Source of the DNA: Cyclobacteriaceae bacterium
GTDB taxonomy: Bacteria; Bacteroidota; Bacteroidia; Cytophagales; Cyclobacteriaceae
DNA: 64,000 nt
Assembly: GCA_016787755.1 (NCBI GenBank)
Contig: JAEUUA010000025.1
Coordinates: 372,001 to 436,000 of the forward strand
Direction: 5' to 3'
In this document: positions 9,239 through 17,910 of the stretch, piece after piece
Position numbering within the stretch: position 1 is the first letter of the stretch
Layout of the letters: every line of letters starts with the position of its first letter
Notes under the pieces: model-generated
What the model was told of the DNA's origin: nothing
What the model saw: only the letters and a program-made list of their open reading frames with translations
The model's database searches: none
Program-made: the position numbers and the translations under genes

Positions 9239-10152
9239 GACGTCTGGTTAATAAAAGATTGAATTACCTCTTTAAAATAAAGAATATCGCCCTCCGAAAG
9301 AGCCTGATGTGCAGGAATGAAAAAAGACTCCTCCCCATAAAATACACTGCATTGTATGCCGTGTGCCCAAAGGTATGTTTTCAATGCTGGCAAATCCATA
9401 TTCACTGCTCCCTTGCGAAACATAAAAACGCTGGGCACCACCCCGGGCTCAGAGGCAAACCGTTCAAAGAGGTTCAACTCCTGCAGGTATTTGCTAAGTA
9501 ATTCATATCGGTTTTTTCGGGTGAAAAGAATTTCATCCGTTTGAGAGATGTAATAGGAGAGCACATTTTTATAATACTGCAATTCGTTAGCTGCCAAAGC
9601 CGGAACTTTCAGCGCTGTTTTCAAATTTGAAACGAGTAAGCCTCCCGATTGAATGGGGAAAAACTTAGGAAAGCTATACACACTGAAATCGCCCACTTCT
9701 CCGATGGGAGTATGAGGAGACTGCGAGAAGAAAGTGGTGCAGCAATCTTCGATGATGGGGAGTCTGTGCGATTTCAGAGAGATCAGGTTTTTATACGGAT
9801 ATCCAAACTCATGATTTACAAAAATTACTTTTGTTTCGGATTCAATTTTTCTGGACCACTTACAAAATTTCTCTATTTCAGTTGTGACACATCCGCTGAT
9901 ATAAAAATTCTCGGTTGTTGTTAGGATGGTTACCACATCCTCGCGCTGCAATTTATAATGAGCCAATGCTTCGTATATGGCACTGCGACCATTTTTGGTA
10001 AATGCAAACGGCTTACCACTAAACCGAGTTTCAAGATACGAGTCAATATCATTTCTAACCGGTAACTGATGATTGAATGCAACATCACGGGTCGTGAACG
10101 GACCAATTCGGTACGCAGGTAAACTATACTTATCGGGATTGATTATAAACAT
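9235..10152 (-). CDS. short DegT-like PLP-dependent protein
   Basis: The 305-residue protein is shorter than typical DegT aminotransferases (about 365-400). It keeps AFTKNGRSAIYEAL, a PIIEDCCTTFF segment with the PLP-nitrogen Asp, and FSVYSFPKFFPIQSGG with Lys163 where the Schiff-base lysine is expected. The normal GKNLGA context is replaced, so the active site may be divergent. It probably acts on the same nucleotide sugar as the second DegT gene downstream, as an aminotransferase or dehydratase-like variant. The exact reaction is unknown. The gene begins one base after the GNAT gene. Confidence 0.68.
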   Translation of the reverse strand: MFIINPDKYSLPAYRIGPFTTRDVAFNHQLPVRNDIDSYLETRFSGKPFAFTKNGRSAIYEALAHYKLQREDVVTILTTTENFYISGCVTTEIEKFCKWSRKIESETKVIFVNHEFGYPYKNLISLKSHRLPIIEDCCTTFFSQSPHTPIGEVGDFSVYSFPKFFPIQSGGLLVSNLKTALKVPALAANELQYYKNVLSYYISQTDEILFTRKNRYELLSKYLQELNLFERFASEPGVVPSVFMFRKGAVNMDLPALKTYLWAHGIQCSVFYGEESFFIPAHQALSEGDILYFKEVIQSFINQTS

Positions 10153-10153
10153 G

Positions 10154-11080
10154 TTACGATAGATTCAGCGTATAACTGAACCTCAAGGAAGAAGTGCACT
10201 CGTGAGTTTCTTTAAACCGAAGAAGGCCTTCGTTTGGGATTCCGCTTTCCGTTGAAATTCCCAAATCGATATACTGATAGTTCTTGTTCTTATAGTGTGC
10301 CCATAAATTAAACAATAAGAAATCCATTGCTCGCAAGGTTCTTCCTGTTTCGCTGTCGCCCCAAAATACAGCTTGGGTTATAGCTGGTTGTGCACGATAA
10401 AAAATGGCACCAGCCACAAGCGTTTGATCCGGGGCTTTAACAGAAAAGTAGTCAACGGGCCAAAGAGTGGCTACTTTTTCCAAATCTGTAAACGCCATAT
10501 GGATTGGCCTACTTAAACGGATTCGATTTTCTTTTACGATGGCATAAATCTCTGCCCGCCCATCATTAGAATCCTCGATGTTAAATGAAAGACCGTTCTT
10601 GACAGATTGATTGTAATACTCACGTGATGATCTAAAATTAAATCGGTTTTGAAATCCGGAGAGGTCAACCCAATTGGTAATCTCCGGTGTTTGCATCCTA
10701 AACCCACAGCGGAGGAGCGCACTATTAACTTTCGCATTCAAAGTAGGATGATAGATATCTGGAGGGAGTGTAAGGTTAATAGATGTTAGCTGGTGAATGT
10801 TGCAAAATTTTATAACACCGGAAACAAAATGATCGATCTCACTGCTATAAAGTTGTTCATGTCTATAATGAAAGCCACCAAAGGGAGCAGAAAATGGCGA
10901 TAATAATTCCCTGTTTCGGATGCCGGCAACCAATCCCAAAGAATTTTTATCCTGATTCACCAGCCTCACTAAACGATCGATCTTTGCTTTGTTCAATTGG
11001 ATAAAGGATTCCGATACAAAGGGATGCGGATCATTGGGTTGTAATTCGGTAAATACTTTTGAAGGAACATCGACAATCAT
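10154..11080 (-). CDS. GNAT/FemAB-like N-acyltransferase
   Basis: This 308-residue protein lacks a signal peptide. Its C-terminal half has the layout of GNAT/FemAB-like enzymes: a strand with VAGAIFYRAQPAITQAVFWG, then a helix, then YQYIDLGISTESGIPNEGLL followed by an RFKE motif. Such proteins are common in polysaccharide loci and transfer acyl groups to amino sugars. Here it follows the two FdtA-type genes, so transfer to a 3-amino-sugar nucleotide or the assembled glycan is plausible but not shown. It overlaps the upstream ketoisomerase gene by 4 bases. Confidence 0.7.
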   Translation of the reverse strand: MIVDVPSKVFTELQPNDPHPFVSESFIQLNKAKIDRLVRLVNQDKNSLGLVAGIRNRELLSPFSAPFGGFHYRHEQLYSSEIDHFVSGVIKFCNIHQLTSINLTLPPDIYHPTLNAKVNSALLRCGFRMQTPEITNWVDLSGFQNRFNFRSSREYYNQSVKNGLSFNIEDSNDGRAEIYAIVKENRIRLSRPIHMAFTDLEKVATLWPVDYFSVKAPDQTLVAGAIFYRAQPAITQAVFWGDSETGRTLRAMDFLLFNLWAHYKNKNYQYIDLGISTESGIPNEGLLRFKETHECTSSLRFSYTLNLS

Positions 11081-11493
11081 ACTCCTTTATACTTCAAAAA
11101 CTGATCGTAATCTCGCAGATAGTCATTTTCTGAATACTCTTCGGAAGCCAACACCAGACAGATAGCACCGGAAGAGAAGTTCACTAATTCGCGCCAAATT
11201 CCAGGAGGAAGCACAAGTCCAATATAAGGTTGTGATAAGGTAAATGATTTTTTATTTCTTCCATCGTCAAGAACCACTTCAAAACTACCACTGGCTGCCA
11301 CAATCAATTGCCTCAGTGCCTTGTGGGCATGCCCACCCCGTTCCTCACCACCAGGCACATCGTATAAATAATAAACGCGCTTGATTGAGAAAGGAACTTC
11401 CTGAAAATTATTTACGGCCGTGATGTTACCGGCTGGATTGTGAATTTTTGGCAAATCACATTTTATGCAGTCCGATATTTGAGACTCTTTCAT
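11077..11493 (-). CDS. FdtA/QdtA-type dTDP-sugar 3,4-ketoisomerase
   Basis: This 138-residue single-domain cupin has the motif YDVPGGEERGGHAHKALRQL, containing the Arg and paired His residues used by FdtA and QdtA to isomerise dTDP-4-keto-6-deoxyglucose to the 3-keto sugar. LPPGIWRELVNFS and a C-terminal SENDYLRDYDQF complete the family pattern. The product would feed a DegT aminotransferase. It overlaps the second FdtA-like gene upstream by 4 bases. No rmlA or rmlB, which would supply the substrate, is in the window. Confidence 0.88.
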   Translation of the reverse strand: MKESQISDCIKCDLPKIHNPAGNITAVNNFQEVPFSIKRVYYLYDVPGGEERGGHAHKALRQLIVAASGSFEVVLDDGRNKKSFTLSQPYIGLVLPPGIWRELVNFSSGAICLVLASEEYSENDYLRDYDQFLKYKGV

Positions 11494-11882
11494 AAGGCGC
11501 GGAAGGTTTCGAAATCGCGGATATAATCAGATTCAGAATACTTCATGCTTGATAAATGCAGCGCGAGTGAATTGGTAGAGAAATTTTCCATGTGACGCCA
11601 GGTGCCCGGTGGAACCCATAAGCCAAAATAGGAACGGTTAAGAAAATATTTTTTGATGCCACCATCGGGCTCGGTGATCACCACATCAAAACTTCCACTG
11701 ATAGAAATAATAACCTCTTGTTGTTTTTTGTAGGCATGCCCTCCTCGTTTCTCCCCACCTGGTACATCATACGTCCAAAACACCCGTTCAATTAAAAAAG
11801 GAATGTGTGTAGGATGTTGTAGAAAAGTAAGATTGCCCCGAGGGTCATTAATTTTTGGGAAAGAGATGATTTGAACCTCCAT
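11490..11882 (-). CDS. FdtA/QdtA-like cupin, HAY variant
   Basis: The 130-residue cupin is a paralogue of the next gene. It has YDVPGGEKRGGHAYKKQQEV, VPPGTWRHMENFS and SESDYIRDFETF, so its overall family is clear. The second histidine of the HAH motif is replaced by tyrosine (HAYK), which changes one active-site position. It could be an isomerase of different stereochemistry, a partner subunit of the HAHK paralogue, or a second enzyme for another sugar. It lies 6 bases downstream of gmd and overlaps the following paralogue by 4 bases. Confidence 0.85.
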   Translation of the reverse strand: MEVQIISFPKINDPRGNLTFLQHPTHIPFLIERVFWTYDVPGGEKRGGHAYKKQQEVIISISGSFDVVITEPDGGIKKYFLNRSYFGLWVPPGTWRHMENFSTNSLALHLSSMKYSESDYIRDFETFRAL

Positions 11883-11888
11883 ACCAAA

Positions 11889-13007
11889 TTATTCGTGATG
11901 TTGGAAAACGCGGAAACCGCCTTGTCGCAAGTGACTATCTTTCCGCATCAAGTCGAGATCAGAGTCCATCATTTCTTTAATAAGACTGTTAACATCATAT
12001 TTGGGTTGCCAGCCCAATTTATTTTTTGCTTTTGTAGGATCCCCCAATAATAAATCTACTTCTGTAGGTCGAAAGTAGCGGGGATCAATAGACACCACTT
12101 CATCACCTGGTTTCAAAACATAACCCTCTTCCACCGGATCTATCTTTTCCACAAAACCGATTTCGTTTACACCCTTTCCTTTAAATCCGATGGTAATACC
12201 AGCATGATAGAATGCCTGAGTGATAAACTCGCGAACGGATGTGGTAACGCCAGTGGCAATCACATAATCCTCTGGAACTGGTTGCTGCAAAATCAAATAC
12301 ATAGCCTCAACATAATCTTTTGCGTGGCCCCAATCACGCTTCGCCTCGAGATTCCCCATGTATAACTTTTTTTGAAGACCCAATGCGATGCGGGCTACTC
12401 CGCGCGTAATTTTACGCGACACAAATGTTTCCCCCCGTTGAGGAGATTCATGATTAAACAGAATGCCATTACATGCGTAGATATTATATGCCTCCCGATA
12501 ATTTACGGTGATCCAATAGGCATAAAGTTTTGCCACACCGTACGGTGACCTGGGATAAAACGGAGTGGTTTCCTTTTGGGGAGTTTGCTGTACTTTGCCA
12601 AATAATTCTGAGGTAGAAGCTTGATAGATTTTTGTTTCCTGGGTAAGACCCAATAATCGAACGGCTTCTAAAATTCGCAATGTTCCTATGGCATCGGTGT
12701 TCGCAACGTATTCAGGCATTTCAAAACTTACCTGCACATGGCTCATAGCTGCCAGGTTGTAGATTTCATCGGGCTTTGTTTCCTGGATGATGCGGGTAAT
12801 ATTCATGGAGTCTGTCAGGTCTCCATAATGAAGTTTTAATTTTGGGTTCGGCTCATGTGGATCCTGATATAAGTGATCAATGCGATCTGTGTTGAAAAGG
12901 GAAGATCTCCGTTTAATTCCATGTACCTGATATCCTTTCTTTAATAGGAGTTCAGCGAGATAAGCTCCGTCTTGCCCTGTAATTCCTGTAATGAGTGCGG
13001 TTTTCAT
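11889..13007 (-). CDS. gmd: GDP-mannose 4,6-dehydratase
   Basis: The 372-residue extended SDR enzyme starts MKTALITGITGQDGAYLAEL, with the glycine-rich NADP site, and has GIKRRSSLFNTDRIDHLY and STSELFGKVQQTPQKE, all characteristic of Gmd. The catalytic YGVAK lies near residue 156. It converts GDP-mannose to GDP-4-keto-6-deoxymannose, the first step to GDP-L-fucose. The length is as expected for the family. fcl, encoding the next enzyme, lies 36 bases upstream in the operon, and a GT10 fucosyltransferase is at the far end. Confidence 0.97.
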   Translation of the reverse strand: MKTALITGITGQDGAYLAELLLKKGYQVHGIKRRSSLFNTDRIDHLYQDPHEPNPKLKLHYGDLTDSMNITRIIQETKPDEIYNLAAMSHVQVSFEMPEYVANTDAIGTLRILEAVRLLGLTQETKIYQASTSELFGKVQQTPQKETTPFYPRSPYGVAKLYAYWITVNYREAYNIYACNGILFNHESPQRGETFVSRKITRGVARIALGLQKKLYMGNLEAKRDWGHAKDYVEAMYLILQQPVPEDYVIATGVTTSVREFITQAFYHAGITIGFKGKGVNEIGFVEKIDPVEEGYVLKPGDEVVSIDPRYFRPTEVDLLLGDPTKAKNKLGWQPKYDVNSLIKEMMDSDLDLMRKDSHLRQGGFRVFQHHE

Positions 13008-13043
13008 AAGATAGTTAATATTGTTTAGTAACTCAACGGGTTA

Positions 13044-13988
13044 CTACCCGATGGAAACCTGTTTTACTTCTTTGGTATGATTTAAAAACCATGAATAGGT
13101 TGCGCGGATACCGGCTTGAAGTTCAATTTTAGGCGTCCACCCGGCCTCTATCAATTTGCTGCTATCCATAAGTTTGCGCGGAGTACCATCTGGCTTGGAA
13201 ATATCCCACTGAATGGTTCCCTGAAACCCAACGATTTGCTTAATCAACTCAGCCAATTGGTTAACCGATAATTCATGGCCGGAACCAACGTTATAAAGGT
13301 GTTCTGGAAGTGTCTGTTCCGTGGCAAATAATACTGCTTCCGCCAAGTCATCGACATGTAAAAATTCACGAAGTGGGGTGCCTGAACCCCACACTAATAC
13401 CGATGCTTCCTGTTTTACTTTGGCATCGTGAAATTTGCGGATCATAGCCGGTAGAACATGCGAAGTAACTAAATCGAAATTGTCGTGTGGTCCATATAAA
13501 TTGGTTGGCATCAGGCTTACAAAATCTTTCTGATATTGTTTCCTGATAGCTTCACAAGCTTTCACTCCCGCAATTTTAGCAATGGCATACCACTCGTTTG
13601 TTGGTTCCAGTGCCCCGGTGAGCAAGGAATCTTCTTTCAATGGTTGAGCTGCAAGTCGTGGGTAAATACAAGAACTTCCTAAAAAAATAAATTTAGAAAC
13701 TCCCTTTTCATGAGCTGAATGAATCAGATTATTCTGAATCAACAGGTTATCCATCAAAAATTGATATGGATAAGTATCGTTTGCAAGTATGCCTCCCACT
13801 ACGGCTGCAGCATCAATAACTATATCGGGTTTTGCCTGATCAATAAAATCAACTACTGCCCGTTGGTTTCGCAAGTCCAGTTCAGAACGAGATTTACCCA
13901 TTAGCTGAAACCTTCCCGCAGTCTCTAATCGTCTCCAGATGGCAGAACCTACCATCCCGTTGTGTCCTGCAATAAAAATTTTTTTCAT
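13044..13988 (-). CDS. fcl: GDP-L-fucose synthase
   Basis: The 314-residue SDR begins MKKIFIAGHNGMVGSAIWRR, has the FLGSSCIYP motif near residue 107 and the catalytic YAIAK near residue 134, and continues with NLYGPHDNFDL and WGSGTPLREFLHVDDLA. These features define the epimerase-reductase that makes GDP-L-fucose from GDP-4-keto-6-deoxymannose. Its partner gmd follows directly. The gene starts 28 bases after the stop of the wzc-like gene. Confidence 0.97.
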   Translation of the reverse strand: MKKIFIAGHNGMVGSAIWRRLETAGRFQLMGKSRSELDLRNQRAVVDFIDQAKPDIVIDAAAVVGGILANDTYPYQFLMDNLLIQNNLIHSAHEKGVSKFIFLGSSCIYPRLAAQPLKEDSLLTGALEPTNEWYAIAKIAGVKACEAIRKQYQKDFVSLMPTNLYGPHDNFDLVTSHVLPAMIRKFHDAKVKQEASVLVWGSGTPLREFLHVDDLAEAVLFATEQTLPEHLYNVGSGHELSVNQLAELIKQIVGFQGTIQWDISKPDGTPRKLMDSSKLIEAGWTPKIELQAGIRATYSWFLNHTKEVKQVSIG

Positions 13989-14016
13989 TTACTGAATGAG
14001 CTTCCGTACTTTATCA

Positions 14017-16395
14017 CTACTCCTCATAGTACCCATGGTCATGTTTCTTTTTCTTTCCTCCATACCCATACGCACCATAGCCATACCCATACCCATACCC
14101 ATAGCCATACCCATAACCATACCCATACCCAGGTCCTGATTTGTAAATATCATTCAATACAATGCTGATGCGACCCATTTTTCCGGTTAGGTAGAAATCA
14201 TCAATGGTTCTTAGCAAGGCTTTGGGTGTAACATTCTGTCGGATCAGGAAAAGAGTATGATCTACCATGGAAGACAATACGAAAGCATCCGTAACCAGCG
14301 CCAAAGGAGGAGAGTCAATAAAGATAAAATCGTATTTCAATTTAGCTTCCTCTAAAAATGTTTTCATTCGATTGTTGAGCAACAACTCGGATGGGTTGGG
14401 TGGGACAGGCCCACCGCTAATAAGATCCAGATTTTCATGCACTGATTTTTGAACTACATCTTCAAATTTCATAATGCCAGATAAGTAGTTACTCAACCCA
14501 TAGTCATTCGTTAAATTAAGGTCATTGAAAATGCGCGGCTTACGCATATCGGCCCCTACTATTAAGGTCCTTTTTCCAGAAAGTGCGAAAACAGCAGCCA
14601 GGTTAATCGAAGTAAAGGTTTTACCTTCTCCACTAACTGAACTGGTAATTAAAAAGACGCCCTTATCTTTTGCCTCCAGAAAATAGGTTAAGTTCGATCG
14701 CAGGGCTCGAAATGATTCTGAAATAGCCGATTTGGGTCGATCGAATACTTCCAGATTTTGACCCCCACTTTTATGACCTACCCCACCAAGAAAAGGTATG
14801 GCTGTTACTTTCTCTACATCTTCGCGCGATTGAACCTTATTGTTGAATACTTCAAAAAGAATGAGCGCGATGCCAGGTATCAACAATCCAATTGTAAGCC
14901 AAATGATGTTATTTCGCAGTGAAGACGGAGAAATAGGTCCGGTGACTTTGGGAGGATTTACAATTACTATGTCGGTGGTGTTAGAGGCTTGCGTGATTCC
15001 CGATTCCGCTCTCTTTTGGAGCAAATAAATATAAAGATTTTCGAGTAAGGAGTAATTTCGTTTAATGTTGATCAATTGTCGCTCAGCCATCGGCAGATAG
15101 CTTAACTGCTTTTCCATATCCTTCAGGCTTTTGTCCAGAAATTCGACTTGAAATTTATTTACAGATTTTTGATTCTCAACTAATTCCAGAATTCCTTTTT
15201 TGATTTCGTCAACCTCTTTTCGTTTTTCAGTAATGATTGGATTAGTCAGCTTGTCAACATGAAGATTTGTTTTCATTTCCGTTTGCAAAGCAATCATGCG
15301 CGAAATCAATGTAATGAGCACGGGATCATTGATGCCGATGGAAGAGGGAAGAATAGCTTTATCTAAATTATCACTTTGTGAAATATATTCATTCAGATAT
15401 TTAAAGTATCTCTCTGACACAAGCATCTGCGTTTTCTGAAGTTCCAGAACCTCCATTTTTTGATATAGCCGCAAGGCTTCGCTGCTAAGATCAGTTATTA
15501 CATTGCTAGATTTGAATAATTCAAGTTGACGCTCGGCATGATTGAGTGAATCGCTAATACTGGACAATTGCTCATTGATGAATTTAATGGTGTTGGAAGA
15601 TGCTTCATTTTTCTTTTCAAGATCCAAATTCTGGTAATTCTTGATTAAACCATCCATGAAATCTCGTTCCTTATCTCCATTATAGCCAACTACCGAGAGG
15701 TTTATAATGCCGGCTCCTTCTTCGGCCCATGAGGCAGAAAGACGCGCTAAGAAATCTCCAACAACGGATTGAGCAGGTTTGAAGTCGTATCGCCACCGTT
15801 CATCAATGTCGGGAAGAGTGGCTGAGAGATCGGTTTTCCTTAACACAAAGCGCGTATTTCCCCATACAATGGAATCTCCAAATTTTACTTCATCAAACTT
15901 ATCCTCATCCTCATATCGACCAAAAAGCCGGTATCGATCAGCATCCATAATTTCAAAATGAAATGAAAAAGCTGAACTTTCGTCTAACACTTCTACCTTT
16001 AAGGGCAAGACTTTATAATATTCCTTTTCAAGAATATTACCGATCTTAAAAAAAGAATGTTCAAATTGTAACTGATGAACTGTGCGTTCGATCAGGGGCG
16101 TTGATTTAAGGATATAAATTTCATTCAAATAATTTCTTCCTATTTGTAACAAGGTACCACTGTAAATGGACTTTCCTCCCATCATATCCCCATCCTCTTT
16201 AATAAGAATAGAGGCGTCAACAACAAACGTATTTACAGCATAACGATTGGTGAGGTAAGAGATCGTAAGACAGATTAATACGCTGAGGAGAATTAGATAC
16301 CAAAACCTTATGGCTTGATAAATGATCCTTTTATAATCAATTGCGATACTCTCTTCTTGCTTTGGGAACGGCTCGGTGGGTGCCAGATGATTCAA
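14017..16395 (-). CDS. wzc: Wzc-type polysaccharide co-polymerase / BY-kinase with Gly-Tyr tail
   Basis: The 792-residue inner-membrane protein has two transmembrane helices (about residues 33-53 and 495-515) flanking a periplasmic Wzz/GumC domain with coiled coil. A cytoplasmic BY-kinase follows: Walker A SSVSGEGKT near 587-594, Walker A' LIVGADMRKPR near 612 and Walker B FIFIDSPP near 691. It controls chain length and export with Wza, encoded just upstream with a 4-base overlap. The C-terminal tail, the usual autophosphorylation site, has nine consecutive Gly-Tyr pairs, then AY, GY, a basic KKKK patch and a final YY, thirteen tyrosines in all. Confidence 0.95.
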   Translation of the reverse strand: MNHLAPTEPFPKQEESIAIDYKRIIYQAIRFWYLILLSVLICLTISYLTNRYAVNTFVVDASILIKEDGDMMGGKSIYSGTLLQIGRNYLNEIYILKSTPLIERTVHQLQFEHSFFKIGNILEKEYYKVLPLKVEVLDESSAFSFHFEIMDADRYRLFGRYEDEDKFDEVKFGDSIVWGNTRFVLRKTDLSATLPDIDERWRYDFKPAQSVVGDFLARLSASWAEEGAGIINLSVVGYNGDKERDFMDGLIKNYQNLDLEKKNEASSNTIKFINEQLSSISDSLNHAERQLELFKSSNVITDLSSEALRLYQKMEVLELQKTQMLVSERYFKYLNEYISQSDNLDKAILPSSIGINDPVLITLISRMIALQTEMKTNLHVDKLTNPIITEKRKEVDEIKKGILELVENQKSVNKFQVEFLDKSLKDMEKQLSYLPMAERQLINIKRNYSLLENLYIYLLQKRAESGITQASNTTDIVIVNPPKVTGPISPSSLRNNIIWLTIGLLIPGIALILFEVFNNKVQSREDVEKVTAIPFLGGVGHKSGGQNLEVFDRPKSAISESFRALRSNLTYFLEAKDKGVFLITSSVSGEGKTFTSINLAAVFALSGKRTLIVGADMRKPRIFNDLNLTNDYGLSNYLSGIMKFEDVVQKSVHENLDLISGGPVPPNPSELLLNNRMKTFLEEAKLKYDFIFIDSPPLALVTDAFVLSSMVDHTLFLIRQNVTPKALLRTIDDFYLTGKMGRISIVLNDIYKSGPGYGYGYGYGYGYGYGYGYGAYGYGGKKKKHDHGYYEE
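14077..14130 (-). repeat. hexanucleotide tandem repeat encoding nine Gly-Tyr pairs
   Basis: Nine tandem GGNTAT hexamers (GGG, GGT or GGC followed by TAT) lie in frame at the 3' end of the wzc-like gene. Codon variation in the Gly position breaks the repeat only slightly, so slippage in steps of two residues is possible without a frameshift. The repeat encodes the core of the tyrosine-rich phosphorylation tail. Confidence 0.95.
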
Positions 16396-17216
16396 GGTTT
16401 GGTGAGGTTAAGGGTGAAAACAATGAGTGTAAGCGTAGAAACTAACAAGGCCAGATTCTGGCCAAAATATCTCCGGTAAGGTCGTTGCCGCAACGAGGGC
16501 ACAATCAAGATGTCATTTTGATGTACGTAGTAGTAGGGCGAGGAAATAAAATCTTCGTCTAATAAATTCAAATATTGAACCTGAGTTTTTCCGTTAATAT
16601 CACGAATTAATTTCACGTTTTGTTTATCGGCAATATCGCTGAGCCCGCCCGCCAAACCAATGGCTTCCATCATACTTACCCGGTTGTTGCCAAGTATAAC
16701 GGTTCCCTCTTTGTTTACTTCCCCAAGCATAGTAATTCTGAAATTAATTAGACGCGCTTTTACGATGGGACTATCCAGGTATTCTGTGGCAATGGCCTGC
16801 AATTTATCCTGTGCCTCAAAAATGGTTAACCCGGCTACTTTTACTTTTCCAATAACCGGGAAGGGAACATTACCATCAGGATCAACCAATTCACCAATCA
16901 ACAATGCACCTGCCCCTCCCATGGCACCTTGCTGCAAAATAGAGCCTTGCCCCATAGAGCCTGCCGGATTAAAAAAATTATATTCTTGCGGACTTAAGCT
17001 TTCAAAACGAATCGATAGAATATCCTGAGGCTGAATTTTATAATCGAATGCAAGGTATTCATGCTCGCGCATGACCGAGTCGGTTGGCAATTTTCTCACA
17101 TTTACATCGTCCTTCTGAAGATAGACGAATTTTCGGTTAGGGACACAAGCTCCACAAATCATTAGTCCCATTAAAACAAGTACCTTGGTTCTAGCCATAC
17201 TATTCAAATTCCTCAA
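16392..17216 (-). CDS. wza: Wza-like polysaccharide export lipoprotein
   Basis: The 274-residue protein has a signal peptide ending at a probable lipoprotein cysteine (LMGLMICGAC), then a Poly_export domain with EYLAFDYKIQPQDILSIRF. A SLBB region follows with VTMLGEVNKEGTV-type sequence (here ITMLGEVNKEGTVILG) and a C-terminal transmembrane stretch near residue 255. It is the outer-membrane channel component for the exopolysaccharide. The ATG used at 17216 gives a long n-region; the internal ATG at 17198 would give a more standard signal peptide. It overlaps wzc by 4 bases. Confidence 0.92.
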   Translation of the reverse strand: MRNLNSMARTKVLVLMGLMICGACVPNRKFVYLQKDDVNVRKLPTDSVMREHEYLAFDYKIQPQDILSIRFESLSPQEYNFFNPAGSMGQGSILQQGAMGGAGALLIGELVDPDGNVPFPVIGKVKVAGLTIFEAQDKLQAIATEYLDSPIVKARLINFRITMLGEVNKEGTVILGNNRVSMMEAIGLAGGLSDIADKQNVKLIRDINGKTQVQYLNLLDEDFISSPYYYVHQNDILIVPSLRQRPYRRYFGQNLALLVSTLTLIVFTLNLTKP

Positions 17217-17303
17217 ATATAGAAGTTTAAATCTTTTGGTTTATTCTTCAAAGCTCCGCCTCCTCAGTCCCAGTGAGTGATTTTTTACAAAATATCAATC
17301 CTT

Positions 17304-17837
17304 TCAGGATTGTCCTTCTCCCCACACAAGCAAAGCCTGATTATAGGCTTCCTTCTTGATTTCAAATTCTAATTCCTCCATGTGTGTAACCACAATGTCC
17401 CTTTTTATTAATCCCTTTGCCCGCGCAACCAGATATAAAAGATAATCGGTATCAATATGTCCAATCAAAAGTAATTCGATGGTGCCGCTGTCCTTGCCTT
17501 TCGCATAGTCACCAATAATATAGGCCGACTTAAGATCACCAAGTTTTTTCACTACATTCTCAATAATCTCATCAATGCCTAGGTATTTATGAACAAGATT
17601 TTTTACTTCCTTAAAAAGAGGGTGAGCTGTATTAGCCCGATACAAAATTGTTCTCCCTTCTTCTGAAGATATTAAGTAGCCTGCCTTTGAAAGATTATTT
17701 AATTCGTGACGGATTGCATTGGTAGATTCACCAAATTCCTCAGCCATACCTCTGAGATAAGCCGATGATGCGCTGTTGGTAAAGAATTTCAACAGCATCT
17801 TTAACCGGGTCTTTGACGTTATCAGGGTATCTAACAC
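17304..17837 (-). CDS. winged-helix regulator with degenerate nucleotidyltransferase-like domain
   Basis: The 177-residue protein has an ArsR-like winged helix in residues 1-75 (RGMAEEFGESTNAIRHELNN is the recognition region; a wing follows with EEGRTILYRAN). The C-terminal half, with SAYIIGDYAKGKDSGTIELL, resembles the minimal nucleotidyltransferase fold, but the GS and DxD catalytic residues are not conserved. Proteins of this kind recur just upstream of wza in Bacteroidota polysaccharide loci. A role as local transcription regulator is inferred from position. It sits between the NusG-like gene and wza. Confidence 0.75.
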   Translation of the reverse strand: MLDTLITSKTRLKMLLKFFTNSASSAYLRGMAEEFGESTNAIRHELNNLSKAGYLISSEEGRTILYRANTAHPLFKEVKNLVHKYLGIDEIIENVVKKLGDLKSAYIIGDYAKGKDSGTIELLLIGHIDTDYLLYLVARAKGLIKRDIVVTHMEELEFEIKKEAYNQALLVWGEGQS

Positions 17838-17865
17838 GGGTTAAAAATACATCAAAAAATCAAAT

Positions 17866-17882
17866 GAGTAATATTTTTACTC
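17866..17882. promoter_or_regulatory. candidate operator: 6-5-6 inverted repeat
   Basis: A perfect inverted repeat GAGTAA-TATTT-TTACTC lies in the 73-base gap between the NusG-like gene and the winged-helix regulator gene, 29 bases upstream of the regulator start. Winged-helix proteins commonly bind such short palindromes, so autoregulation is possible. This is inference from position and symmetry only. Confidence 0.3.
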
Positions 17883-17910
17883 TTTAAATTATAGGCTTTC
17901 CAATCTAAAA

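Noticed and set aside
14060..14135. Regular short tandem units resembling a repeat array or CRISPR
   Set aside because: The unit is six bases, without spacers, and is fully in frame inside the wzc-like gene. It codes for Gly-Tyr pairs.
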